Positions 26,578 through 34,313 of a stretch of 58,007 nucleotides of DNA are shown here, in pieces (position 1 is the stretch's first letter; every line of letters begins with the position of its first letter). The DNA lies in contig NZ_FNQM01000018.1 of NCBI RefSeq assembly GCF_900107585.1, positions 1 to 58,007 of the forward strand, read 5' to 3'. Source of the stretch: Rubrimonas cliftonensis (GTDB lineage: Bacteria > Pseudomonadota > Alphaproteobacteria > Rhodobacterales > Rhodobacteraceae). Both the position numbers and the translations under genes were made by a program. Below the pieces are notes generated by a model. It saw only the letters and a list, made by a program, of their open reading frames with translations. It had not been told where the DNA came from and did no database searches.

Positions 26578-27558
26578 ATGATCCGCCATCCCTTCCTCGC
26601 GGCGCTCGCCGCACCGCCCTCGGCCGAGACCGCCGCCTTCAACGCCGCGCTGGAGGCGCAGCTCGCCGTGCTGCCGGCGACCCATGAGGCGCCGCCCGAA
26701 GTCACCCGCGCGGCGCGCGCCGCCGGCAAGGGCGTGTTTCCGCCCGGCGGGCCGCTCGACAGCGCCGCTTGGCGGCCGGCCCCGACGCCGCAGGGCCGCG
26801 TGCGGGTGACGACGCCGCGCGGCGCGGCGGGCGCCGCCCCGCGCGGCGTGTTCCTCCATGTCCATGGCGGCGGCTGGACGCTGGGCGCGCCCGAATACTG
26901 CGATGTGGCGAACGCCGCGCTCGCGGAGGCGACCGGCTGGACGGTCGTCTCGGCCCCCTACCGCCTCGCCCCGGAACATCCCTGGCCGGCCTGCGCCGAC
27001 GACGTCGAAGCCGCGGCGCTTTGGCTGGCGCAGGAGGCCGGCGCATCCTTCGGGACCGAGCGGCTCGCCATCGGCGGCGAGAGCGCCGGCGCGCATCTGG
27101 CGATGGTGGCGCTGCTTCGCCTGCGCGACCGTGGCGCGACCTCGGAGGGCGCAGTCGGCGGGCCGGGCGGGACGTTCCGCGGCGCCGTCCTGAACTACGG
27201 CGCGTTCGATCTGTCGATGACGCCCTCCATGCGCGCATGGGGAGAGCGCAAGCTCGTGCTGTCGACGCCGACGGTGGCGTGGTTCGTCGCCAACCTCGCG
27301 CTGGACGATCCGGCGAGCCCCGCCGTCTCGCCGCTGCGCGCGGCGCTTCGCGGGCTTCCCCCGACGCTCCTGCAGGTCGGCACCGCCGATCCGCTGATCG
27401 ACGACACCACCTTCATGGCCGCGCGGCTCGCCGCGGCCGGCGCGCCCGTCGATCTGCGCATCCACCCCGGCGGCGTGCACGCCTTCGACGCCTTCGACCT
27501 CGCCATCGCGCGCGACGCCCGCGCGGCCGCAGCCGGTTTCCTCAACGCAATCGCGTGA
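26578..27558 (+). CDS. Alpha/beta-hydrolase fold-3 (HSL-family) esterase
   Basis: A 326-residue carboxylesterase of the hormone-sensitive-lipase family. The oxyanion-hole motif HGGGW is at 96-100, the nucleophile elbow GESAG at 167-171 (Ser169), an acid in TADPLIDD and the catalytic His in GGVHAFD near residue 300. The substrate cannot be read from sequence; related enzymes cleave short acyl esters. The start ATG at 26578 is directly after the repeat array and has no strong Shine-Dalgarno. It is followed by a small membrane protein gene 60 bp away. Confidence 0.88.
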   Translation: MIRHPFLAALAAPPSAETAAFNAALEAQLAVLPATHEAPPEVTRAARAAGKGVFPPGGPLDSAAWRPAPTPQGRVRVTTPRGAAGAAPRGVFLHVHGGGWTLGAPEYCDVANAALAEATGWTVVSAPYRLAPEHPWPACADDVEAAALWLAQEAGASFGTERLAIGGESAGAHLAMVALLRLRDRGATSEGAVGGPGGTFRGAVLNYGAFDLSMTPSMRAWGERKLVLSTPTVAWFVANLALDDPASPAVSPLRAALRGLPPTLLQVGTADPLIDDTTFMAARLAAAGAPVDLRIHPGGVHAFDAFDLAIARDARAAAAGFLNAIA

Positions 27559-27618
27559 GCGCGCTGGCGTCGCGGGGTCCGGGCGCGTAGCTGAGGCGCA
27601 GGCGAGGGGAGTGGGCCA

Positions 27619-27894
27619 ATGATCCGTTTCATCGGCGCCGCGCTGCTGATCGCAGGCGCGGCGGGGCTGGCGTGGGACGTCGCTTCATGGCTCGGCGGGG
27701 CCGGCTTCCGGCTGCATGCGATCGGCGAGGCGTGGTTCACGCTCCACCCAGACAGCCTGCAACTCGCTCAGCCGGCGCTGGAGCGCCATGTCGCGCCGTT
27801 CCTTTGGGATCCGGTGATGCTGACGATCCTCGAGGCGCCCGTAGTCTCCGCCGGCGGCGTCGGGCTCCTGCTTCTCCTGCTCGCGAGGCGCTGA
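27619..27894 (+). CDS. Small two-helix membrane protein
   Basis: A 91-residue protein with an N-terminal hydrophobic helix (about 4-22) and a C-terminal one (about 70-89); between them lies a soluble segment containing WFTLHPDSLQLAQPALERHV and LWDPVM. Similar short proteins of unknown function occur in roseobacters as far as I recall. AGGCGAGGGGAG provides a ribosome site. Its stop is 5 bp from the convergent stop of the TauE-like gene. Function unknown. Confidence 0.7.
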   Translation: MIRFIGAALLIAGAAGLAWDVASWLGGAGFRLHAIGEAWFTLHPDSLQLAQPALERHVAPFLWDPVMLTILEAPVVSAGGVGLLLLLLARR

Positions 27895-27899
27895 CGCCC

Positions 27900-28697
27900 T
27901 CAGAGCAGCGCGAGCCCGCTGACGCAGAGCAGGAAGGCCGCCGCGGCGCGGATCACGCCGCCGGGCGCGGACCGGGCGGCCCTGGCGCCGAACGGCGCCG
28001 CGCCTGCGGCGGCGGCGGCGGCGGCGAGGCCCGCAGGCAGGTTCACCGCCCCCAGTGAAAAGGGCGCGGCCGCCGTCGGGGCGAGCAGCGCCAGCGGCAG
28101 GAGCGCGGCGCCGCAGGCGAGGGCGCCGAGCGCCGCGCCCGCCGCGGCCCGTCGCGTCTCGCCTTCTCCGAGCCGCGCCAGCAGCGCCGAGTAGGTCGCG
28201 CCGCCCCCCAGCGCGCCCATCGCCGACACCGCGCCCAGACCCGCGCCGAGGCCGAAACGCAGCACGCGGCCCGGCGCGGCGATGGCGCGGCCGTCGTCGA
28301 GCAGGAGGCGCGCGCCGGCCGCGAGCAGCGTCGCGCCGGCCGCGCCCGCGACGAGGGCGGGCGACAGCAGCGCCGCCCCGACCCCGGCGGCGAGGCCGCC
28401 GAGCGCCGCGGCGGGCGCCCAGCGCCGCAGCGTCTCGACGTCCAGCGCGCCCGAACGCCAGTGCGCCGCCGCGGCTTGCGCCGAGAGCAGCGTCACCGCG
28501 AGCAGGGCGGCGCCGAGGCAGAGCTGGAAGCCGGCGGGCGCGGGCGGCGCTGCGCCCGCCGCTGGCAGCATCTGGCACAGGAGCGCGAGCGCGAAGCCGC
28601 CGCCGCCGACGCGCAGCGCCCCCATCGCCGCGCCGGTCAGGCCGCCTGCGAGCGCCGCCGCCCCCAGCAGCGCCGCGAGTTCGAGCCAGCTGTTCAC
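27900..28697 (-). CDS. TauE/SafE-family permease
   Basis: A 265-residue, extremely Ala/Gly/Leu-rich membrane protein with about eight hydrophobic segments and the two-repeat pattern of sulfite/sulfonate-type TauE/SafE exporters (LAGGLTGAAMGALRVGGG near the start, GAGLGAVSAMGALGGGATYSALL in the second half). The GTG start at 28697 overlaps the dusA TGA (GTGA), so it is probably co-translated. The substrate is unknown; export of sulfite, sulfoacetate or another small anion is the usual guess. In a genome with dddL, a sulfur role is possible but unsupported. Confidence 0.75.
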   Translation of the reverse strand: MNSWLELAALLGAAALAGGLTGAAMGALRVGGGGFALALLCQMLPAAGAAPPAPAGFQLCLGAALLAVTLLSAQAAAAHWRSGALDVETLRRWAPAAALGGLAAGVGAALLSPALVAGAAGATLLAAGARLLLDDGRAIAAPGRVLRFGLGAGLGAVSAMGALGGGATYSALLARLGEGETRRAAAGAALGALACGAALLPLALLAPTAAAPFSLGAVNLPAGLAAAAAAAGAAPFGARAARSAPGGVIRAAAAFLLCVSGLALL

Positions 28698-29713
28698 GCC
28701 GCCCGCGCCTCTGGCGAGACCGCGCGGAGCGCCGCCAGCACCAGCTCCGGCCCTGCGCCGGGGGCGCGCGCGTCCTCCGTCAGCATCCGACGCCAGCGCC
28801 GCGCGCCCGGCCGACCGGCGAACAGCCCCAGCATGTGGCGCGTGACGACGGTCATCGGCGCCCCTTCGCTCACGGTCGCCTCGATGTGGTCGAGCATCCC
28901 GCGCGCCGCCGCCTCGGGGGACACCGGCGCCGTGAACTGGCCGAAGATCCGCGCGTCCGCGTCGCCGAGGATCGCCACGGGGTCGTGATAGGCCGCCCGC
29001 CCCACCATCGCGCCGTCGAGCCCGTCCGCCAGCCGGTCCTCGACCGCTGCCAGATCGCCGAGGCCCCCGTTCGCGACGATGGTCAGGTCGGGCCGCGCGC
29101 GCTTGAGCTGCGCGACGAGCGGATGGTCGAGCGGGGGAATGTCCCGGTTTTCCTTCGGACTGAGCCCCTTGAGCCACGCCTTCCGGGCGTGGACCGTGAA
29201 GCGCCGGACGCCCGCCGCCGCCACTGCGTCCACGAAGGCGGGCAGGGTGGTCCGCGGATCCTGCTCGTCGACGCCGATGCGGCACTTCACGGTGATCTCC
29301 ACGCCCCCCGAGGCCTCGATCATGGCGGCGACGCAGTCGGCCACCAGCGCCGGCTCGCGCATCAGGCAGGCCCCGAAGGCGCCGGACTGAACCCTGTCCG
29401 ACGGGCAGCCGACGTTGAGATTGATCTCGCAGAAACCCATCGGCGCGGCGATGCGCACGGCCTCGGCCAGCTCGCCCGGGTTCGAGCCGCCGAGCTGCAG
29501 CGCCAGCGGATGCTCCATCGCGTCATGGCGCAGCAGGCGCGAGGCGTCTCCCCGCGCGACCGCCGTCGCCGTCACCATCTCCGTATAGAGCAGCGCCCGG
29601 CGCGACAGCAGCCGGTGCAGCCGACGGCAATGCCGATCCGTCCAATCCATCATGGGCGCAACACTTAATCTAGATGATGAGGTTTTAGGATAAGTGTCTG
29701 TTTCAGCAGTCAT
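28694..29713 (-). CDS. dusA: tRNA-dihydrouridine(20/20a) synthase DusA
   Basis: An FMN enzyme that reduces uridine 20/20a in the tRNA D-loop. The 339 residues start with the family motif LSVAPMMDWTDRHCRRLHRL; ALQLGGSNPGELAEA, INLNVGCPSDRVQSG and the catalytic cysteine in GACLMREP follow. KGLSPKENRDIPPL is characteristic of the DusA subgroup. It begins at ATG 29713 with no tRNA gene near it. The downstream TauE-like gene overlaps it by 4 bp. Confidence 0.95.
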   Translation of the reverse strand: MTAETDTYPKTSSSRLSVAPMMDWTDRHCRRLHRLLSRRALLYTEMVTATAVARGDASRLLRHDAMEHPLALQLGGSNPGELAEAVRIAAPMGFCEINLNVGCPSDRVQSGAFGACLMREPALVADCVAAMIEASGGVEITVKCRIGVDEQDPRTTLPAFVDAVAAAGVRRFTVHARKAWLKGLSPKENRDIPPLDHPLVAQLKRARPDLTIVANGGLGDLAAVEDRLADGLDGAMVGRAAYHDPVAILGDADARIFGQFTAPVSPEAAARGMLDHIEATVSEGAPMTVVTRHMLGLFAGRPGARRWRRMLTEDARAPGAGPELVLAALRAVSPEARAA

Positions 29714-30165
29714 TTATCCAGGTCTCTCAAGGTTGCTCTCTGCTGGTCTGGACGGCCGAATCGGCCTCAATCGGGATGAATCAGGTGTGCGTCGGAGAGC
29801 GCCGTGTCAGGCTCGGACTATGACTTCAATCATCAAGGGAGTCACGACGACCGGTGCGACCTAGCGGGTCCAGGTCCGCCGGAAATGCGAGGAGCCGATC
29901 TTCAGGACGGGTAGAGGACGAAGGGCCAGGCGCGTCGGCGTCGACACAGGCGAGTGGATGAGGCGGTGGAACACGGCCCTCGCCTACGCAGACGACATCG
30001 GTCCCGTCCCGCCGGTTCCAGGCCTGGCATGCCCGACGCCGTCCGCTCGTCCGCGACGCAGCCTGCGGTTTCGGCGCCGAAGCGCACGTCAAGCCGTTGA
30101 TTGCAAGGGCAGGGGCGTTATCCGGGGCCAGAGTTCATCCAGGTTCGGGATGCGGGCGGGCAGGT
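29714..30165. other. Intergenic region, no recognised gene
   Basis: About 450 bp between dusA and idnD. The part next to dusA is clearly less G+C-rich than its neighbours (runs such as TTTAGGATAAG, TGACTTCAATCATCAAGG). Short open frames exist (88 codons, minus, 29826-30092; 87 codons, plus, 29958-30221), but neither shows codon-third-position preference, a ribosome site or a recognisable family. It may hold the dusA promoter and the remains of a lost gene. No tRNA or inverted-repeat element ends were seen. Confidence 0.5.
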
Positions 30166-31197
30166 TCAGTCGAAGGCGATCTGGACCTTCATCGCGCGGG
30201 TGCGGTCGCCGGCGAGCATGAACGCCTGCTCCGCATCCGCCAGCGCCAACGTGTCGGTGATCAGCGGCTTTGCGTCGATCAGTCCCTTGCGCATCATGTC
30301 GACTGCGGTCGCGAACTCGGCGTGGAAGCGGAAGGAGCCCTTCAGGACCAGCTCCTTGGCGGTCAGGGCCTGCATCGGCACGGTCATGTCGCCGCCAAGG
30401 CCGAGCTGCACGATGGTCGCCGCCGGCCTCAGCGCGCCGATGGCCGCGGCCAGCGCCTGCGCCGCGCCCGAGCATTCCAGCAGGACGTCGAACGTCCCCT
30501 TGTCGGCGCCGAACGGGGCCAGCGCCTGCGGATCGGCGGCCATGTCGAGCGTGACGTCGGCGCCGGCGGCGCGCGCCATGCCCAGCGTGAAGGCGGTGAG
30601 GTCCGTCGCGACGATCTCCTGCGCGCCGGCGCGGCGCGCGGCGAGGATCGCCAGAAGGCCGATCGGGCCGCACCCCGTCACCAGCACGCGCCTGCCGACC
30701 AGCCCGCCCGCCTGGCGCACGGCGTGGAGGCAGACGGCGAGCGGCTCCGCCATCGCCGCCTCGCCCGGCGTCAGTCCGTCGGCGGGCGCGCATTGCGCCG
30801 CATCGGCGATCAGGCGGTCGCGGAACGCTCCCTGGATGTGCGGGAACGGCATCGCAGAGCCGTAGAAGCGCATGTCGAGGCAGTGGTTCGGCAGTCCCTC
30901 GAGGCAGTAGCGGCACGCGCCGCAGGGCCGCGACGGCGAGACGGCGACCAGCTGCCCTTCCGAGAGCCCCCTGACGCCCGGCCCGAGCGCGGCGATGCGC
31001 CCGGCCACCTCATGTCCGAGGATCATCGGCTCGCGCAGCCGCACCGCGCCGAAGCCGCCGTGGTTGTAGTAATGCAGGTCCGAGCCGCAGACGCCGCCCG
31101 AAACGATGCGCACCAGCACCTCGCCGGCGCCGGGGGCCTCCTCGGGCCGCTCCTCGATCCTCAGATCCTTCGGGCCGTGGATGACGATGGCTTTCAT
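30166..31197 (-). CDS. idnD: L-idonate 5-dehydrogenase
   Basis: A zinc-dependent medium-chain dehydrogenase that oxidises L-idonate to 5-ketogluconate. It has 343 residues. The catalytic-zinc ligands are Cys37 and His62 (GHE); the structural-zinc cysteines are 92, 95, 98 and 106 (CGACRYC...C). The NAD-binding motif GCGPIGLLAILAARRAG follows. Neighbouring idnO and idnK homologues make the idonate assignment better than sorbitol or threonine dehydrogenase. The ATG 31197 has TGAGGTCG upstream. It follows the pseudogene by 10 bp and is probably expressed from the leftward operator-controlled promoter near 31.75 kb. Confidence 0.88.
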   Translation of the reverse strand: MKAIVIHGPKDLRIEERPEEAPGAGEVLVRIVSGGVCGSDLHYYNHGGFGAVRLREPMILGHEVAGRIAALGPGVRGLSEGQLVAVSPSRPCGACRYCLEGLPNHCLDMRFYGSAMPFPHIQGAFRDRLIADAAQCAPADGLTPGEAAMAEPLAVCLHAVRQAGGLVGRRVLVTGCGPIGLLAILAARRAGAQEIVATDLTAFTLGMARAAGADVTLDMAADPQALAPFGADKGTFDVLLECSGAAQALAAAIGALRPAATIVQLGLGGDMTVPMQALTAKELVLKGSFRFHAEFATAVDMMRKGLIDAKPLITDTLALADAEQAFMLAGDRTRAMKVQIAFD

Positions 31198-31207
31198 GGC
31201 GGCGACC

Positions 31208-31715
31208 TCAGACCATTGTGGCGGGGATGGGGCGGCCTGTGAGATGGGCCGCCAGGTTTTCGCGCATCGGCCGCACCATGTCGCGGCGCGTCTCGATGGT
31301 TCCCGATACGTGATGCGGCTGGGGCAGGCGGTACGGCGCGGCCAGCATCCACCTGTCGCCGGCAAGCGCGCCGCGACGCAGCGCCAGCGCCACGGCGAGA
31401 TCGGCCGCGGCCTCCGTCAGGTGGTCCGGCGCGTTCGCCATCCGCGCGCGGCGCTCGGCGCGCCGCGATGTCCACGGCGTCGAAGCCGACGCCTTGGATC
31501 GACACGATCTCCGGTCGCCGGCAAGCCTCGATCAGGCTCCACGAGGCGCCGAGGTCGCCGCGGCGGACGACCCGGCGGGTCTCCGGGCCGACGCGCGCGA
31601 GAAAGGCGTCGCGATGGTCGGCGTCGAACAGCCGGCGGCCGGTGTGGTTCTCTGCCAGCGCCGCCTCGTCCCAGGCCGGGAGCGGGGCGACCTGCAACGG
31701 CGCCGGGTGGATCAT
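31208..31715 (-). pseudogene. Broken D-isomer 2-hydroxyacid dehydrogenase
   Basis: The intact N-terminal part starts at ATG 31715 (AAGGGA ribosome site) and reads MIHPAPLQVAPLPAWDEA through GDLGASWSLIEACRRPEIV and VGFDAVDIAARR. The frame then shifts near 31440 and continues as [21 protein letters not shown], and jumps directly to LPQPHHVSGTIETRRDM and the normal C-terminus GRPIPATMV. A full enzyme has about 310-320 residues with a central NAD-binding Rossmann domain; that domain (about 150 residues) is missing and only about 170 codons remain. So there is both a frameshift and an internal deletion. It sits first in the leftward operon before idnD and probably once reduced a keto acid of the gluconate pathway. 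Confidence 0.85.
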
Positions 31716-31724
31716 CGCAATCCC

Positions 31725-31751
31725 TTGACTTGTGTTTGTTATCGATACCAT
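31725..31751 (+). promoter_or_regulatory. Possible rightward promoter for idnO operon
   Basis: TTGACT (31725-31730) and TACCAT (31746-31751) resemble sigma-70 hexamers but the spacer is short (15 bp). The element overlaps the LacI-type operator at 31737-31750, so binding would block it. A promoter for the rightward idnO operon must lie in this 82-bp gap; this is the best candidate. Confidence 0.35.
31737..31750. promoter_or_regulatory. LacI-type operator, site 1
   Basis: TGTTATCGATACCA is a near-perfect dyad (only positions 3 and 12 do not pair) with a central CG, the usual architecture for LacI-family operators and similar to the TGTTACC-type sites known for GntR/IdnR regulators. The same 16 bases (extended by TA) recur at 38781-38796. 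It lies in the divergent region between the pseudogene-idnD and idnO operons. The likely binding protein is the LacI regulator at 34.3-35.3 kb. Confidence 0.75.
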
Positions 31752-31776
31752 ACCTTGGGGCGCGGATGTTTGTCGA
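31747..31776 (-). promoter_or_regulatory. Leftward promoter of the 2-hydroxyacid dehydrogenase pseudogene-idnD operon
   Basis: Read on the minus strand, TCGACA (31776-31771), an 18-bp spacer and TATGGT (31752-31747) form a sigma-70-like promoter whose -10 runs directly into the operator TATCGATAACA. The predicted transcript start is near 31740, about 25 nt before the pseudogene start codon. The same arrangement, with -35 TTGACA, occurs at the second operator. Confidence 0.6.
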
Positions 31777-31797
31777 GAGCGCGGGGAGATGGCGGCG

Positions 31798-32571
31798 ATG
31801 CGCAGGGGCGCCGGGCTTTTCGATCTTACCGGGCGGCGCGCGCTCGTCACGGGGTCGTCGCAGGGGATCGGCTTCGCGCTCGCCCGCGGTTTGGCCGAGG
31901 CGGGCGCGGCGGTGGCGCTGAACGGGCGCGACGCCGCGAAGCTGGACGCGGCGACCGCCGCGCTGGCGGCGGAGGGTCACGATGCGGCGGCGCTGCCTTT
32001 CGACGCGACCGACCATGCCGCCGCGCGGGCGGCGGTGGACGGGTTCGAGGCCGCCGTCGGAGCCATCGACATCCTCGTGAACAACGCCGGGATGCAGCAC
32101 CGCGCGCCGCTGGAGGAGTTTCCGGCCGAGGCGTTCGAGCGGCTGATGCGCACCAACGTCTCGACCGTGTTCAACGTCGGGCAGGCCTGCGCGCGCCACA
32201 TGATCGCGCGCGGCGCCGGGCGCATCGTCAACATCGCGAGCGTGCAGACCGCGCTCGCGCGCCCCGGCATCGCGCCCTACACCGCGAGCAAGGGCGCCGT
32301 CGCCAATCTCACCAAGGGCATGGCGACGGACTGGGCGAGGCACGGTCTGAACGTGAACGCCATCGCGCCGGGCTATTTCGACACGCCCCTGAACGCCGCC
32401 CTCGTCGCTGACCCCGCCTTCAGCGCCTGGCTGGAGAAGCGCACGCCGGCGGGCAGGTGGGGCAGGGTGGAGGAACTGGTGGGCGCCTGCGTGTTCCTCG
32501 CCTCCGACGCATCGACCTTCGTCAACGGGCACACGCTGTTCGTGGATGGCGGCGTGACGGCCTCGCTCTGA
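31798..32571 (+). CDS. idnO: Gluconate 5-dehydrogenase (5-ketogluconate reductase), SDR family
   Basis: A short-chain dehydrogenase that reduces 5-ketogluconate to D-gluconate, the step after IdnD. The protein has 257 residues from ATG 31798. The coenzyme motif TGSSQGIGFALARG, the structural NNAG, the catalytic Ser in NIASVQ, and the YxxxK pair in APYTASKGA are intact. The C-terminal PGYFDTPLNAALV and NGHTLFVDGGV segments fit gluconate 5-dehydrogenases. I prefer 31798 over ATG 31789 because GGGGAG is optimally spaced for the former and too close for the latter. It is first in the rightward operon with idnK. Confidence 0.88.
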   Translation: MRRGAGLFDLTGRRALVTGSSQGIGFALARGLAEAGAAVALNGRDAAKLDAATAALAAEGHDAAALPFDATDHAAARAAVDGFEAAVGAIDILVNNAGMQHRAPLEEFPAEAFERLMRTNVSTVFNVGQACARHMIARGAGRIVNIASVQTALARPGIAPYTASKGAVANLTKGMATDWARHGLNVNAIAPGYFDTPLNAALVADPAFSAWLEKRTPAGRWGRVEELVGACVFLASDASTFVNGHTLFVDGGVTASL

Positions 32572-32576
32572 GCGCG

Positions 32577-33095
32577 ATGCGCCGCGCGGTGGTCATGGGC
32601 GTGGCGGGCTGCGGCAAGTCGCTGGTAGGCGCTGCGCTGGCGTCGCGGCTTGGCGCCCTGTGGCGCGACGGCGACGACCTGCACCCGGCCGAGAGCATCG
32701 CGAAGATGGCGCGGGGCGAGCCGCTGACCGACGCGGACCGCGCGCCGTGGCTTGCGCGGGTCGGCGAGGCCCTGCGCGACGCCGATGGGCCGGCGCTGAT
32801 CGGCTGCTCGGCGCTGACGCGTCGCTACCGCGACGCCATCCGCGCGGCCGCGGGCGGCGCGGTGGCGTTCGTGCATCTGAGCGGCTCGCGCGAGCTGATC
32901 GCCGGGCGCATGGCGGCGCGGAAGGGGCATTTCATGCCGCTGTCGCTGCTGGACAGCCAGTTCGCGGCGCTGGAGCCGCTGGCGGCGGACGAGACCGGTG
33001 TGGTCGTGGAGATCGACGCGGCCCCGGCCGCGGTTACTGCCGCCGCGCTAAAGGGATTGCGGGAGGGGTGCGGATGGACGGACGCTGCTTGCTGA
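32577..33095 (+). CDS. idnK: Gluconokinase
   Basis: Phosphorylates D-gluconate to 6-phosphogluconate, feeding the Entner-Doudoroff or pentose phosphate pathway. It has 172 residues. P-loop GVAGCGKS at 8-15, then DGDDLHPAESIAKMARGEPLTDADRAPWL, the gluconate-kinase signature, and CSALTRRYRD. It lies 5 bp after idnO and overlaps the next gene by 22 bp. E. coli has two such kinases (GntK and IdnK); the operon context favours the idn name. Confidence 0.9.
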   Translation: MRRAVVMGVAGCGKSLVGAALASRLGALWRDGDDLHPAESIAKMARGEPLTDADRAPWLARVGEALRDADGPALIGCSALTRRYRDAIRAAAGGAVAFVHLSGSRELIAGRMAARKGHFMPLSLLDSQFAALEPLAADETGVVVEIDAAPAAVTAAALKGLREGCGWTDAAC

Positions 33096-33973
33096 TCGGG
33101 GCCGGGGCGATGGGGGGCGCGATCGGCGCCCGGCTGCTCGCCACGGGAACGTCGCTGACGGTATTCGACCTCGACCCCGCCCGCGTGGCCGCGCTGTCCG
33201 ACGCGGGTTCGGCGGCCGCGGGTTCGGCAGGGGAAGGGGCCGCTGGGGCCGAGTGGGTGCTGACCAGCCTCAATTCGGCGCGAATCGTCGAGGCCGCGGT
33301 GTTCGGTCCCGGCGGCGCTGCCGAGGGCGCGCGGCCGGGAACGCTGATCGTGGACATGTCCTCGATCGACCCCGAAGCGACGAAGGCGCTCGCCGCGCGC
33401 GCCGCGGACCGGGGGCTGCGCTGGGTCGACAGCCCGCTGTCGGGCGGCGCGCCGAAGGCCGCGCTCGGCCAGCTCACGCTGATGATGGGCGGGGCGGAGG
33501 CCGACGTGGCCGAGGCGCAGCGCCGCCTCTCGAACGTCGCGGCCAACATGACGCGCATGGGGCCGGCGGGGGCCGGGCAGACCACCAAGCTGATCAACCA
33601 GGTGCTCTGCGGCCTCGGCTTCCTCGCCGTGGCCGAGGCGACGCGGCTGGCGCTCGACGCGGGCGTGGACGCCGCGCGCATCCCGCAGGCGCTGAAGGGC
33701 GGGCGGGCGGACAGCGCGATCCTGCAGGAATACATGCCGCGCTTCGTCGCGAAGGACTATCGCCGCACGGGCCGCATCGACAACATGGTGAAGGATCTCA
33801 ACGCCGCGCAGGGTCTCGCCCGACGCACGCACACCGCCATGCCGCTGACCGCCGTCTGCGCCGAGGTGCACCGGATGCTCACCGCCGCGGGTCTGGGCGG
33901 CGAGGATCAGGCGGCGCTGATGGAGTTCCTCGGCGGTCCCGACCGGTCGCTGTTCGGGGAGCGCCCGGCATGA
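33074..33973 (+). CDS. Beta-hydroxyacid dehydrogenase (GarR/LtnD-like)
   Basis: A 299-residue NAD(P)-dependent oxidoreductase. The dinucleotide motif GAGAMGGAIGARLL is at the N-terminus, the substrate motif DSPLSGGAPKAALGQLTLMMGG is mid-protein, and the catalytic lysine is in TTKLINQVLCG. Members include tartronate-semialdehyde reductase, 3-hydroxyisobutyrate dehydrogenase and L-threonate dehydrogenase; the exact substrate cannot be chosen. Its place after idnK suggests a side branch of sugar-acid breakdown. GGGAGGGG precedes the ATG at 33074, which overlaps the end of idnK. Confidence 0.85.
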   Translation: MDGRCLLIGAGAMGGAIGARLLATGTSLTVFDLDPARVAALSDAGSAAAGSAGEGAAGAEWVLTSLNSARIVEAAVFGPGGAAEGARPGTLIVDMSSIDPEATKALAARAADRGLRWVDSPLSGGAPKAALGQLTLMMGGAEADVAEAQRRLSNVAANMTRMGPAGAGQTTKLINQVLCGLGFLAVAEATRLALDAGVDAARIPQALKGGRADSAILQEYMPRFVAKDYRRTGRIDNMVKDLNAAQGLARRTHTAMPLTAVCAEVHRMLTAAGLGGEDQAALMEFLGGPDRSLFGERPA

Positions 33974-34308
33974 TCACCCGCTACGCCCTGTTCGAGGGTG
34001 CCGTCGCCGAGGGCGCCGAGACCGCCTTCCGCGCCGCCGTGCTGGCGGAGCTTGTCCCTGCGTGGCGGGCATTCCCCGGCGCCGTCGCCGTGCGCGTCGC
34101 CTTCGCCGACGGGCGCGACGAGGGCGCGCCGGCAATCCCGCTCATCCTCGCGGTGGACTACCCCGACCAGGCTGCGCTCGACGCCGCCTTGGCGAGCCCG
34201 GAGCGGCTGGCGAGCCGGGCCGCCACCGAGCGCGTGACCGCGCGCTTCTTCGCGGGCCGCATCCATCACCATCTGACCGACGCCCACGCCTTTTCCGCCG
34301 GAGGCTGA
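33970..34308 (+). CDS. Small EthD-like / dimeric alpha-beta barrel protein
   Basis: A 112-residue protein starting MITRYALFEG, with DYPDQAALDAALASPERLASR and GRIHHHLTD; size and pattern match EthD-type ferredoxin-fold proteins, which often assist or form part of catabolic enzymes. Its ATG overlaps the stop of the dehydrogenase gene (ATGA) and it is 5 bp before the LacI regulator. Function in sugar-acid catabolism is not known. Confidence 0.65.
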   Translation: MITRYALFEGAVAEGAETAFRAAVLAELVPAWRAFPGAVAVRVAFADGRDEGAPAIPLILAVDYPDQAALDAALASPERLASRAATERVTARFFAGRIHHHLTDAHAFSAGG

Positions 34309-34313
34309 GGCCG

